This document shows positions 9,969 to 20,649 of a stretch of 35,007 nucleotides of DNA, one piece after another. The stretch lies in assembly GCF_008831285.2 (NCBI RefSeq), contig NW_022204939.1, positions 1 through 35,007 of the forward strand, written 5' to 3'. This DNA comes from Nymphaea colorata (taxonomy: Eukaryota; Streptophyta; Magnoliopsida; Nymphaeales; Nymphaeaceae). The first letter of the stretch is position 1; each line of letters begins with the position of its first letter. The notes below the pieces were generated by a model, which was not told the DNA's origin, ran no database searches, and saw only the letters and a list, made by a program, of their open reading frames with translations. Both the position numbers and the translations under genes were made by a program.

Positions 9969-10334
9969 TTCTGATTTAGCCTGATTTGTTTTTTTTATTT
10001 TAAAACAGCTCTTAAGGATGGTGAAAAGATTAACGGACAATGTGGGCTATTAGAAAGAGAGACATGCATAGAATATTCTTGTGTCAGATTTCCGTTGCAT
10101 CCATGGGTCACATTTTTCTTTCTTTGACAAGTAGCCTAAACCGTTGCATCTGGCGTTGTTAGCCGACGTGAGGTCTGTGTGCATATTGTGATACTTATCA
10201 ATCCGCCTTAGTAGTACTTTAATTCTTCATACTCTCACATTCTGTTTTTCTCTTGTAAACGTTGGTTGGAATCAGCCGATTTGAATTGTAGGGGCTTGGC
10301 TTGGGTTGATCCAAAGTGTTATACAAATCGGCTA

Positions 10335-10566
10335 GTAGTTATTTATTTATTTATGTTTACTTATAAGAAACTCTCTTCTTCATAAAACCACCAAGGTGGA
10401 CGTACTGTACATCGTTCAACTCGAATGTTGTTCTTGCCATGCTTTGCAGACAAGAGAAATAACACACTAGAATGTGACAGCGGCCACAAGATTCAAACCT
10501 TGAATTCCTTGGATATGAACTGCCAAGCAGCCCAGTTGCCCAATGTGCCTTGAGGCAATCAGCCAA
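10335..10566 (-). mobile_element. SINE-like element, possibly tRNA-derived
   Basis: On the minus strand the segment begins near a tRNA-gene-like upstream box (tggctgattgc), carries ggtttgaatct about 66 bases later, resembling the pol III B box GGTTCGANNCC, and ends in an (AAAT)n tail (10336-10352). The flanking 9-mers aatcggcta (10326-10334) and aatcagcca (10557-10565) agree at 7 of 9 positions, a possible aged target duplication. Unit B carries the same element at about 26046-26272, so it predates the duplication. A 60-70 codon open frame overlaps it on the minus strand in both copies and is regarded as chance. Box spacing and matches are loose, so the class is tentative. Confidence 0.35.
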
Positions 10567-10683
10567 TCTTTATTCAAGTGATTCCGAATGAAGCATGATT
10601 TAGCCAGTTCATCGCCAATCACCCATTTTAAAAGACACAGATGTGCTTACGGGTTTCTTTCAGTTTCCACTTGATTTTACATT

Positions 10684-11345
10684 TCATTCAGAGAAATTTC
10701 CACAATATTGGCATAGTTCCCAGCTTGATCTCAATCTCAAACTGCGGGCCCACACGGACCATCTACAGTCCAGCATCTGAAGTTTGGCATTGTTGAGGAA
10801 TCGATCAATGACATCATTGGAGTTGGTCAAAGAGGGCATCTGCAGTTTAACCCAACCTGGGGATGTCAAAGGGTTGGGTTAGTTCCGAGCAAGCTGGCTC
10901 TGACCTAAATTAATGTGGGTGAACAGGATCTGGAATAGCATTAGGCTGGACCCAGGCTTGACAAAGCCGTGCTTGGGCTGACCCAAAGCCTTTATTGGCA
11001 GTCCATGCCTGTTCTCTTTAGTTATTGGGCCAGGGCCTGACCATCAACTTCATGTTTATCTTGTACTCAACCCAATATCTATCCCAATTTGAAACTCTTC
11101 ACTTTTCATTTTCTAATTTTCTGGAAACCATTGGGAATATGTCAAGAGTTTGTATAGAGTCGACTGCTGGCATCATGCCAAAGAATGTGGAAAAAAAAAA
11201 GTATAAAGGTATGTATTTGGGCCAAGTCGAGCCCCCAATACCTGACCCAGGCCAGCTATCCCAGCGAGTTTTCTTATCTGGCCAGTAGGTCAAATGGTCC
11301 CAATTGTCCATCTGGTGCCTGGCCCAGTGCTTACCCTTAGAGTCA
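10684..11345 (-). other. block with minus-strand open frame kept in units A and B
   Basis: In unit A a 61-codon minus-strand frame (10684-10869) contains LTNSNDVIDRFL, then DCRWSVWARSLRLRSSWEL. In unit B the same frame is open for 101 codons (26390-26695), with few changes over the common part. I do not recognise the protein. Just beyond, at 10880-11345, runs of GGGCCAGG/GGGCTGAC-type sequence ('gcttgggctgacccaaagcc') recall non-autonomous DNA transposons of plants. Most likely this is transposon-derived non-coding sequence, but coding conservation has not been excluded. Confidence 0.3.
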
Positions 11346-11885
11346 GTCATAGTGTTTTGGCAAAATATATATAGGACTTTTGCTACGAAGTTCCCACTGA
11401 TCTTGTGTGTGTGAGAGGTTTGCCATCATTGAGAACTTGCTTGTCAGCTAATTAATATTTTTGGGTGATGCATTTGAAAGAGGCCTAGCTTAAAACCGAA
11501 CATGGAATCTTTTGCACCCTTTAGATATGATAAAAGTCATTTTTTGCATGAGTTTATGGTAATCTAATTAATATATCATTAGACGCCATACAGTGGTGCT
11601 ACTTAGTCTTCACCTATAAAAATTAAAACTACTTGAGATATTACTAGTACTTTTATATGGGTGAATTATAGCATGTTGAATGCCCAGTGTTGTGAGGTAA
11701 TTAAAAAGTTAAAAATCTATGGTTGAAAGCACCACAAACTGTTGTTTAAATCATGATAAACTATTATAAAAACACACTACCACAAACCATAAACCGTTGC
11801 TAATACCCCTGCAGTATCTATATTTTAGCAAATAATGTTTTATTTTGAGCTATATGACAATATCTAGCATCCGTCAAATTTGAAT

Positions 11886-12360
<475 letters not shown>

Positions 12361-12799
12361 CTTATTTTCCTGAGGAGTATGTTAACTTGCCAACCTTCTT
12401 CCTTCAACACTTCATTGAGGTTCTTCGTTCTTGAAAAGGGAAATATTCAAAAAAATATTGTTCTTACCACTTTTGTCTATATTGCTAAAAATAACGTAGA
12501 CCACAAAAGTGCATGGTTGCCCCAACCCTGTGATGTATACCTTGTCCCTTCAATGGGGGCCCGAAATGCTGCACATTCCTTGATGAGGATCCGTTCTGAT
12601 GCAATCGGGCTGGGTTTCTCCTTCCATTAATGATGAAAAGTAATATAAAGAAGAAAAAAATCAACAGAAAAAACACAATTAAGAACTGGCCTCTAACTAA
12701 GCCTCAACACTCTCTTGCTCACTCAGCAAACTTGCCATGGTCAGGGTCAGCACTTTTCAGGATTTGTCTGACATGATTCAGTGACCTTCAGTATCATTA
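12361..12799. other. unclassified stretch downstream of the LINE
   Basis: No gene is recognised. A 62-63 codon minus-strand frame (12485-12676) includes NGRRNPARLHQNGSSSRNVQ but matches nothing I know and has no copy elsewhere in the window. Confidence 0.4.
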
Positions 12800-13259
12800 A
12801 TGTTGGCTTTTCTTTTGTTTTTGTTTTTTTGACTTTGTCAACGACAAAGGAGTTTCCAAAGGAGATAGCCTCCAAAGAGAAGTGATCTTTAACCACGGAA
12901 TACCTTCTCACCATTGAGCCTACCAACGAACCAGAGTCACTCTCTCAGTTCCTTGACACGAGAACTAAGAGCATGACAGTTTGTGATTAGAGTAACAGGA
13001 CAGTCTTTAGGAATCCTCTCTACAAGAACAGAGTCCATAGTTCTGATCATGTTTGATAAGACAAACCTTTGTACCATAGTAAACCAGCCACTTTATAAAC
13101 ATTTGCAACACATGTAGTGACCACTTTCAGCCCCCACTCATCTTTACTCTCACAATGCCAAAAATGACTTAAAATTATGGTTTGCAGCTAGATATTTATC
13201 GCCTGTTTTACATATTGTCCTCATTCTTGTTTATAAAATACCTCACAACATGAGTGTCA

Positions 13260-13400
13260 AACTTCCCTCTTAGAAATCTTAGCTAGCTTAACCACCTCTT
13301 TATGCACCACGTGATTTTTGAAACACCATAGCTTCCAGATTGTGATATTGAAGCAGGCAAGCCAACACCATCCAAATTCTTTACATGAGAACCTCTTCTT
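13260..13400 (-). pseudogene. LINE 3' region (zinc-binding/RNase H-proximal part), remnant
   Basis: The minus strand reads WCWLACFNITIWKLWCFKNH and continues with a short basic segment before breaking up. The Trp/Cys pattern and 'IWKLW..KNHVVH' resemble the region following the reverse transcriptase zinc-binding domain of plant LINEs ('W.IWKARN..VF'). Identification rests mainly on the position downstream of the clearer LINE pieces. Confidence 0.4.
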
Positions 13401-13989
13401 CCACCACCAGCTCCAGACAGAGAAAAAGTCTGATGTATGGAATTTATCAACTCCAAACCATGAATAGATGTATTGCTAAATGTTCATAGCATTAGTATAT
13501 GAGAAAAGAAAGTGAGATAGATCCTCACAAGCCCTCCACACAAATTAAACACAGAAACAATGGAAGTCCTTACATTGGCATCAGCATGTTGACGTTAATA
13601 ACTACAAACAAACACAAACCAGTTAGCTCTAGGTTACACTTTTGCGTTCCACAATCTACTGTGCCTTGTAACTACCATTCCTTTAATTTTACATGGTTCC
13701 AAACTTGGCTCCTTAGCTTTGCAGGTTTACGATTTTCTTTAGAACAAAGAAAATCTGCACTTTGCATGAGCCTAAGTTGAAGGCAATCTCCAATGCATTG
13801 CACATGTCGCCATAGATTTAGCTTAATGTGGTGCCGTATTAGCATTTACTTAACCGACTTTCGAAGGAAAGGTTCTGCTTCCCAAGCAGATCCAATGGAA
13901 TCTGCTTGAGTAAAACATCCTCTGTAGAACTTATCAAGCTCTCCATTCATCACATTTCAAGTAACAGATTTGGATCCCGCCCAAGAGAA

Positions 13990-14280
13990 GAAATATTGGG
14001 AACCATTTCCACATACCAAGTACTTTTCCTACTCAAATATTTCTTCATGCATAATGAGTCCCATATGCCCTGGTGAAAAATTAATGTACATCTTAGAAAC
14101 AACCAATTAGCTTCATTGACCCCTTTAAGTTTTCTAATGCCGAGCCCACCTTCCTATTTAGGAAAAGCCAAGACATATGTTCCATTTTCTTAATGACACC
14201 AAGAGGCACTTGAACACCAACATCCAGTAAATACAAAGTGCTTCTAATACTGATTCGATCAAGTAGATCCTACTGCATAG
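13990..14280 (-). pseudogene. LINE reverse transcriptase, region after the palm
   Basis: Two frames together carry the signature of plant LINE ORF2 after the catalytic palm. One reads YLIESVLEALCIYWMLVFKC (about 14160-14265), matching the 'LIKSVLSSMPIYWMSVF' block. Another reads GLGIRKLKGVNEANWL (about 14095-14147), matching 'GGLGIRDLKxFNxALLxKW', followed by WDSLCMKKYLSRKSTW (about 14020-14066), matching 'LWxRxLKxKY'. A frameshift lies between the first two. The enzyme would copy LINE RNA at the nicked target, but its active-site YxDD block is in the deleted part. Confidence 0.75.
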
Positions 14281-14454
14281 GAAAGTAGCATGCTTTTTCA
14301 TAAACTAAGTTTACTCTGTATTTTTAAAAGAATAAGAAATGGGACTTAACAACGTTAAGTTTTCTTTTATAAATATGCAGTGACCAACAGCAAGGTGATC
14401 CATAATCATTCTTGTTGAATTGTCGCAGGTAAAAAATCTTTAAAAATGAGAAGT

Positions 14455-14850
14455 ACATGCTGAAAGAATTGGATCCTCCTCATAAAACTCCCCATCATCT
14501 GTCTTCATGTGCAAGAGTCTACTTTTTTTGGACCTTTCTTGAACATAGCATTAAAACATTTTCTGTTATTATCCCCTTTTTTGTAGCCATGATACCCTTA
14601 CTTTCTTTTTCTAGTACATTTCTTCATCTCAAAGAGCGTCCGCAAGAAAACATCTAATATGATTTTCATAAGTGGACCAGTTATGAGAGTCAATATCTTG
14701 CCTCTTATAAATTTCAATAAGATCCTTTCGAAGTACATTAATTCTGGTATCAACTTTCTTGGTTCTATACTTACTCCAATTACTTAGGCATGGTCGTACT
14801 TTATTCTGTTTTGCGAAAAGTTTAAGAACTGTGCATCCTCTACACTCCAT
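14455..14850 (-). pseudogene. LINE linker between endonuclease and reverse transcriptase
   Basis: The minus-strand frame 14850-14629 is rich in Lys/Arg with NKVRPCLSNWSKYRTKKVDT, matching the 'LKxxLKxWNK' helix of plant LINEs. It is followed after one in-frame stop by the hallmark block that in family members reads 'EExYWxQKSRxxWLxxGDxNTxFFH'; here it appears as DEEMY, a stop, KKK, then YKKGDNNRKCFNAMF in shifting frames (about 14530-14640). Next comes KTDDGEFYEEDPILSAC (about 14456-14510). The homology then ends abruptly at the RT palm deletion. Confidence 0.8.
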
Positions 14851-14989
14851 TCTCCATGCTCTTGTAATAATGACCTTACAACTAGGTTGACACTCTCAAT
14901 AAAGGAACTATTTAAATCTTCGTCTTCTCTTGCACGCGGTTTTAAAGATATTTAATTTACATGTAAAAGAGAAGTGCTGAGTGGTCTAA

Positions 14990-15660
14990 AGAACTGCTTG
15001 GTTCTACCAAAAGCTGCCCACAATTTTCAACTTTCTCAAAAATCTATCTAAGTTGCGTTGAACCAGTGCTGTCGGGATGCAAAGATTGGTTCAAGTGAAT
15101 GCTCTGTTTCTGTCCACAATCTCTCTTAGTCCAACATCTTGAATGAATCCATTGAATGATAAATAAGCTTGTCTAGCAGCGGCAGAGCCATTTTTCAAAC
15201 TCCTTATAAGCTGAATTAAAATCTTTCATTATAATGCTAACATTTGTTTATTGGCAATTATGATATTTAACATAACCAATTGGTCTTTGCGAATTCTAAA
15301 GTGAGGGTGAAGATACACACCTATTGTATCAAAGTTGAGATTGAAAGCTTTATGAATAAAGAAACAATCCATCCAAAATTTATTAAATTTGCAACTAGTC
15401 AATCTAAAATCAGCCTGTCTCTAACTCTACACAATTATGGCCCCATTAAGATTCGTATCAATATTAGATTAAAAAAAAACTCCTCGAAGTGATTGCAAAA
15501 GGATTTGAAGTTGTCTGCATTCAACATGATATTGAAACATGAAAATGATCCCAAGTTGATGAGATATCACCCGATTGCCAAAATCTTTCTACTTTGTTAG
15601 ACTAGCAAGCATGGCCTCTAACATTCCAACTATAAACTTCATTTTTTGGCAATTGGCAAC
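14990..15660 (-). pseudogene. LINE apurinic-type endonuclease, degenerate
   Basis: The endonuclease begins with YSWNVRGHACLSNKVERFW (about 15590-15650), matching the 'SWNVRGLGxxxKxxxV' start of LINE AP-like endonucleases. The middle is decayed. The C-terminal third is readable on the minus strand at about 15190-15010: SAAARQAYLSFNGFIQDVGL, NRAFT followed by TGA where the family has Trp ('FTWxN'), and NLDRFLRKLK, matching 'RLDRFLVS'. In an active LINE this domain nicks the target DNA to prime reverse transcription. Multiple stops and frameshifts rule out function. Confidence 0.72.
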
Positions 15661-16095
15661 TCCTCTTAGGCTGCTTTTCCTACAGGAGAGCATTCTCTTT
15701 GTTATGGAAATCCTCTGCTCCTTGGATATCCATGCCAGGATCATGTTGCACCAACTTCCTTTCTTTGAGGCCAGAACTTTATATAGCCTCAAAAAATGTT
15801 GTCCCACAACCCTTCTTCTTAAAATTGTTAACTTCTTTGGAATGGAGATCTCTTTTTTGTTCAAACTAATATTCATAGGAGAGGAAGACCTTTTATCTTT
15901 TTGTTTTCAGTCCATTAGTACAGTCCTAGTGGAGTTCAAACAGCCAAATCCAGGAAAAAATTCCTCCTCAACTTCTGTGGCATTCTTCTTGGTCTCATGG
16001 CAGGACTCAGCAATAGTTTTACCATGGTTAACCTTCAATGAAGATGATTCCATCACCATTTCATATGAGATAATCCCTTGAGACTCGTGACCCAT
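15661..16095 (-). pseudogene. LINE region upstream of the endonuclease
   Basis: Two minus-strand segments (16095-15907 and 15876-15589) share one frame, separated by about ten codons with one stop, giving some 165 nearly continuous codons. The first is Glu/Lys/Ser-rich (KNATEVEEEFFPGFG) and the second basic (ISIPKKLTILRRRVVGQHF). Position and composition fit the linker or ORF1 tail before the endonuclease in plant LINEs. No CCHC zinc knuckle is visible, so the assignment rests on position. Confidence 0.45.
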
Positions 16096-16200
16096 AGATC
16101 ATAGGTCTTCAATAGGAAGTACATTTTTTCAAAAGGCACAAATTGATTTCATTTAATATTAGATAGCTTGCATTGCTTAGAGCCTAGATTCCACCTTCTA

Positions 16201-16522
16201 TTAGCAATAATGACTTGAGTCCTTCCAGTTGAGGGTCTCACATACTGAAAAATTGTAGACGAGCTTAAGAAACACAGTTTTGAGAATTAGATCAAACAAA
16301 TATCCCAACCTATAGTGCCATAGGAGTGATTCTTCATTCTTCTTGTCAGCTGGAAGTGCCTTGTTTGTGTTCAAGTTAATGTAGTAGATAGAGCCCATCT
16401 CTCTCATAAGAATCACCAAGCCTCTTCCGGGGTTTCTGGTCCAGCAGAATGACCTTCTTCTTGGAGAAAATATTCAGAAATTTCTGTAACATAGGGCTGT
16501 GCTAGATTTGTTAACAATGATA
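16201..16522 (-). pseudogene. copia gag-pre-integrase domain, minus strand
   Basis: The minus-strand frame 16419-16201 reads GSIYYINLNTNKALPADKKN, then ESLLWHYRLGYLFDLILKTV, then FSVCETLNWKDSSHY. This is the gag-pre-integrase block of copia pol ('GLYYL ... LWHxRLGHPSxxYLK ... CExCxLAKxxRxxY'). The family motif RLGH is RLGY here, and the second Cys of the CxxC pair is lost. Upstream, another frame (about 16420-16490) reads FLNIFSKKKVILLDQKPRKR, fitting the strand just before this domain. It is interrupted by frameshifts, and ends abruptly next to the LINE. A shorter paralogue lies at 4290-4482. Confidence 0.75.
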
Positions 16523-16619
16523 AGATCTATGGAACGGATATGATCAAGATCAGTTACAAAGGACAGGGTACGGTTTCCAAAACTCAAGAGCTATCCAAAA
16601 CTGACCAATCTTCTCTAAA

Positions 16620-16835
16620 TGAGAAAGAAATCATTTCCCCTATCTTCTTCTATAATTTTGCCCAAATCTGTCGTGTAAATCAAGATCCTAAAATCAAGGA
16701 TCTAACTTGTATAAAGTGACTATAAATATATGTACTCTCTCTGTGTGGTTATAGAATAGAAGAGAGAGTCATTGTGTGGATGTAGGCTGATTTTAGCCGA
16801 ACCTCGTTACACCTGTGTGTTCATCTTTTCTTTCA
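16620..16835 (+). repeat. copia long terminal repeat (left border uncertain)
   Basis: The right border is well set: ...tctttca ends 3 bases before the primer-binding site. The left border is inferred from tgagaaagaaa at 16620, an imperfect inverse of the ending ttttctttca, giving about 216 bp. The interior holds the plant copia LTR signature 'gtggatgtaggctgatttta(gccgaac)' at about 16777-16803. Confidence 0.6.
16721..16733 (+). promoter_or_regulatory. TATA box of the copia LTR
   Basis: The sequence 'ctataaatatatg', followed by a CT-rich stretch about 10 bases on, sits about 110 bp before the LTR end, a usual place for the element's RNA polymerase II promoter. Activity is not shown. Confidence 0.5.
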
Positions 16836-16838
16836 ACT

Positions 16839-16850
16839 TGGTATCAAAGC
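16839..16850 (+). other. primer-binding site for initiator methionine tRNA
   Basis: TGGTATCAAAGC differs by one base from TGGTATCAGAGC, the complement of the plant initiator Met-tRNA 3' end, and lies 3 bases after the LTR end. It would prime first-strand DNA synthesis. Confidence 0.8.
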
Positions 16851-17032
16851 CTGCAACTACTTTCACCGTGGTCTTCCATATTTTGCATCTTTCTAGACCC
16901 ACGCTTCACCTCTCTAGATCACGATCATTGTTTGATGCCGGCACCATCGTTTTCCAGCCACTCTCTTTGCTGTACCCCCTGGTGCGTCTCCTGTTCCTCT
17001 TCCTACATCCACAGTTTTTGGCATAACCACGG

Positions 17033-17460
17033 AAACCACAGAGGAGTGTGCTGCTTCCTGTCTTCACCAAGGAGCATGCTGCTTCTTGTCTTCCTGTCTT
17101 CACCGAGGAGCGTGCTGCTTCTTGTCTTCACCGAGGACTGCACTGTTTCATCGAGGAGTGTGCTGCTCCTTTTAGTGTTTGAACAAGGGTGTGGCACCGA
17201 GTGTGTTGGTTCCTGCCTTCATTGAGGCACGTGCCTTCCTTTTGGAGTGTGTTGTTTCCTGCCTTCACCAAGGCACGTGCCTCCTTTTCTGTCTAAGGAA
17301 GGCCAAGCTCTTTCCAGCCTTCATCGAGGAGCACGCTGTTGACTTCTTTTTCTATCTCTCAACAAGGGAAGGTCACGCTGTTTCCAGCCGTCACCAAGGG
17401 GCACGCTGTTTCCTTTTGTGTTCACCTGTTCACCAAGGAGCGTGCTAACAAGGGAGTACC
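17033..17460 (+). repeat. degenerate minisatellite in the copia leader
   Basis: A word of about 30 bp, roughly 'ttcaccgaggagcgtgctgctt', recurs imperfectly about ten times, with variants such as 'ttcaccaaggcacgtgcct'. Spacing is irregular, 25-60 bp. The 136-codon and shorter frames crossing it show the repeat as SSPRSVLLLVF-like words and are not considered genes. Copia leaders of this length with internal repeats are unusual but not unknown. Confidence 0.65.
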
Positions 17461-17590
17461 ACCGAGGCCTATCTGCCCCTCCAGTCGCCCGATCCACCTC
17501 CTCAGTCGCCTTTTTTGTTTATCAGACACAAATCGTATTGACTGTGCTCGTCGGCTGTTGATTGAACGAGGGAGAAATTTCTAGTATAAT

Positions 17591-17625
17591 ATGGCTGCAT
17601 TGTCCTCATCTAACGCTCCTCGCAC
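17591..17625 (+). pseudogene. gag: first codons of copia gag, truncated
   Basis: The ATG at 17591 opens MAALSSSNAPRTYN, a Ser/Ala-rich start typical of copia gag, at the end of the leader. From about 17620 the sequence is that of units A and C, so only around ten codons are left. Confidence 0.55.
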
Positions 17626-17811
17626 TTATAACATCAAAATTTTAATAGTAGAAAAAATACTTTTTTTATAAAAGTAATTTGAACTTAAACATTGTTTAGA
17701 TTAAATTAGTGTTTATAATGAAGACATTAGGAGATTCATATTTTGTTCAGAACACTTTTTAACACAAATATAAGAGGTGTGTTGGTTTTTGTTTGTGATC
17801 GAAGTAGTGCG

Positions 17812-18119
<308 letters not shown>

Positions 18120-18145
18120 GAATGGTGACTTGACCTGTTAGAGTT

Positions 18146-18787
<642 letters not shown>

Positions 18788-19577
18788 TTTTTTGACTTCT
18801 CCACCACTAAAAGTGAAGTATGGTCGAAGAAAGAAATAAAGTGACAGCTCCACTCATTTTGAGTTCTTATGCACGTCTAGAGAGAGGGGGAGAGAGAGAG
18901 GGGGGAGGAGAGAGAGCAAACCGAAAGATGGAATTCCTTCCGGCATTAGCTAGTGACGATCGGCAACCATGAAGGTTCATGAGGACCGTGGTGTAGGTAC
19001 TGTTAATAGGTTTAAAATAGGGAAGGGAAGCTGGTCGATCAAGGCAGGGCATCTTTCAGATGTGGTTTCATTAGCATATGTGTTTTCTATATGCTTTTGT
19101 GGTGATGCTGCTTTGTGTTGAAGTTGGTGATATACGTGAGAGACTTCCTTCATAAAAAAGGACAAAAAGTTGCGGAAACTTGTTCTTCTACTTGAAGAGC
19201 CACATTTAGCACATGTTGAATCATATAAATTAGACTGTCAATTGCTTCTGATGTAACAGATTTGGATTTTTCATGTTGCCATGGTATTCATAATTCCTGT
19301 CTTTGATAGCCACCATATTGCCATGGGAAGCACAATCTACCAACTTCACATAAGTATTTTGATTCGAGCCTTTCTATTCCACCTCTAAGTCTGCATCTTT
19401 CCCACCAAGACAGGAACTTTAATATCAACAATGTCATATCATGTAAATTAATGGTTTTTATTTAATGGGGTCGTTCCTCTCTTTTTCTACTTGTCTACCA
19501 CTGAAAGTGAAAGTGTGGTGGAAGAAAGAAACAGAGTAACAGCTCCATTCCCTTTGACTTATCTTGCATGAAGAGAG

Positions 19578-19612
<35 letters not shown>
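19578..19612. repeat. AG microsatellite
   Basis: A run of about 35 bp of AG, longer than the matching run in unit A (6172-6194). A related purine-rich run lies at 18878-18918. Confidence 0.9.
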
Positions 19613-19618
<6 letters not shown>

Positions 19619-19923
19619 CGGGAATTACATGTGTTGTTCTTATTTTAAATAGTAGTCTGTGCTGGCGAGTGGAAACGAGAGATGAGCCCGGCAAATTCTA
19701 AGATCTGTTTTAGTAAAAGAACTGAAGTCTGCAACTTTAGTTTGAAAGCGGAGAGCACTTCAGGACGTAGTGGATCCTTCAGGTCCCTTTTTCAACAGTA
19801 CCAAGGAGTAACCAGTCATTACATAATCAAGATGGTTGAAGTTTTCTTGGGAATAAGATGAATGGTGAAGAAGTTTAACGACACTGTGATTGTTCTGATT
19901 CTCAAGATATAAGGAGCCACAAG

Positions 19924-19973
19924 TGTACACCAGTAGCAACCTATTTCCTGTACACCAGTAGCAACCTATTTCC
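19924..19973. repeat. 25-bp tandem duplication, unit B only
   Basis: The word starting 'tgtacaccagtagcaaccta' is present twice (19924-19948, 19949-19973), but once in unit A at about 6506. Confidence 0.9.
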
Positions 19974-20649
19974 CCATGTAACTTCTTATATAAGGTCATT
20001 TCAAACATGCTGGCTCTTAGAGAGGCTTTAGGCAACACAATCCCAATTGTGAAATAAATTTTTAGTTGACCTATTATAGCACCTGTTTGGATGGAGGGAA
20101 AGTAAGATAAAAGGAAAAGAATCGAAAGGGAAAGAAAGGATTTGGGAAGAAAAGGAGAGGAAAGAAAATAGAATGAAACAAATTGTTATAAAAGCTTGTT
20201 TGAATAGAAAGAAAAAGAATTGTTCAAACTATGTTTGTTTAGACTACATAAAGAACAAGAAAGAAATAATTTAAGTTGGTTTACAATAATACCCCAAAGA
20301 CTCTAGAACTTATTATGCAAGTAAAATATTTTTGATTCAGTTATACGGCTGGATTCCAAGGGTCTCATGTCAATCTTTAAAAACCTATTTTATATGTAGC
20401 ATAATATTTATTTATATATATATATATATGTTTGTTTTCCTTATATAAATTTTAAATAATTTATCACCTTAAAATCAACAATGAAAGATAAACTTTAGCA
20501 ACAGAGGACTTATGAATGTAAAACGCCTAGCAAACCAAATATGTTTATGACCTCAGGGTTTATCTATGCAACCATTAACATATGTGAAGGCCTTCATCTA
20601 AGAAATCCATTTATTTCTTGCTTCATATTCATAGGGATCCTTAGATAAC

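Larger units (their letters stand above)
4510..11885 (+). repeat. unit A of a tandem segmental duplication
   Basis: This 7.4-kb block is colinear and highly similar to unit B (about 17620-27578), and its first 500 bp also match unit C (34490 to the window edge). Matching landmarks include 4850/17630/34820, 5080/18140, 6310/19740, 6960/20400, 7213/22780, 8860/24270, 10210/25900 and 11870/27560. The similarity stops at about 11885, where A runs into a CA repeat and B into different sequence. Relative to B, unit A lacks about 2.1 kb (at 7196) and about 0.46 kb (at about 10190). No intact gene is seen inside; it contains microsatellites, hAT-type short elements and a SINE-like element. Confidence 0.9.
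12800..16100 (-). mobile_element. L1-type LINE, minus strand, degenerate and internally deleted
   Basis: Read on the minus strand from 16100 downward, pieces of a plant L1-like LINE appear in the expected order: an open stretch of the kind that precedes the endonuclease (16095-15660), endonuclease (15660-14990), the linker before reverse transcriptase (14850-14455), the post-palm part of the reverse transcriptase region (14280-13990) and a distal tryptophan/cysteine-rich piece (about 13400-13260). The 3' end is set near 12800 because T-rich sequence on the plus strand there (12807-12830) could be the poly(A) tail, a guess. The palm domain between 14455 and 14280 is missing: about 175 bp remain where roughly 0.8-1 kb is expected. 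Many frameshifts and stops; non-functional. Confidence 0.78.
16620..17625 (+). mobile_element. 5' end of a Ty1/copia element: LTR, leader and gag start
   Basis: An LTR-like block with a TATA box, a methionine-tRNA primer-binding site directly after a CA end, a long untranslated leader with degenerate tandem repeats, and a gag-like ATG (17591) are found in the order expected for the 5' end of a copia element. Homology to the rest of the element stops after some ten gag codons, where unit B sequence begins around the shared hexamer 'gcactt'. No 3' part or second LTR was found. The fragment occupies the place of about 330 bp (4516-4843) that units A and C have at their left end. Confidence 0.7.

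Noticed and set aside
10357-10566. A tRNA gene at the B-box-like word
   Set aside because: No cloverleaf can be drawn around it: acceptor and anticodon stems are missing and the box spacing is too long.
15170-15200. 'gcggcagagcca' as the end of a hAT-type element
   Set aside because: The minus strand here encodes the endonuclease piece of the LINE, no partner end is present, and the match is short.
15575-16081. 168-codon plus-strand frame
   Set aside because: It is the complement of the LINE segment at 15589-16095, which fits its neighbours on the minus strand; the plus frame has no recognisable motif.
16815-17584. Cys/Ser/Leu-rich plus-strand frames of 81-136 codons, which could suggest a small secreted protein
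   Set aside because: They cross the copia leader minisatellite; Cys and Leu come from the repeated 'gtgctgcttcttgtc' word, and several frames give similar output.
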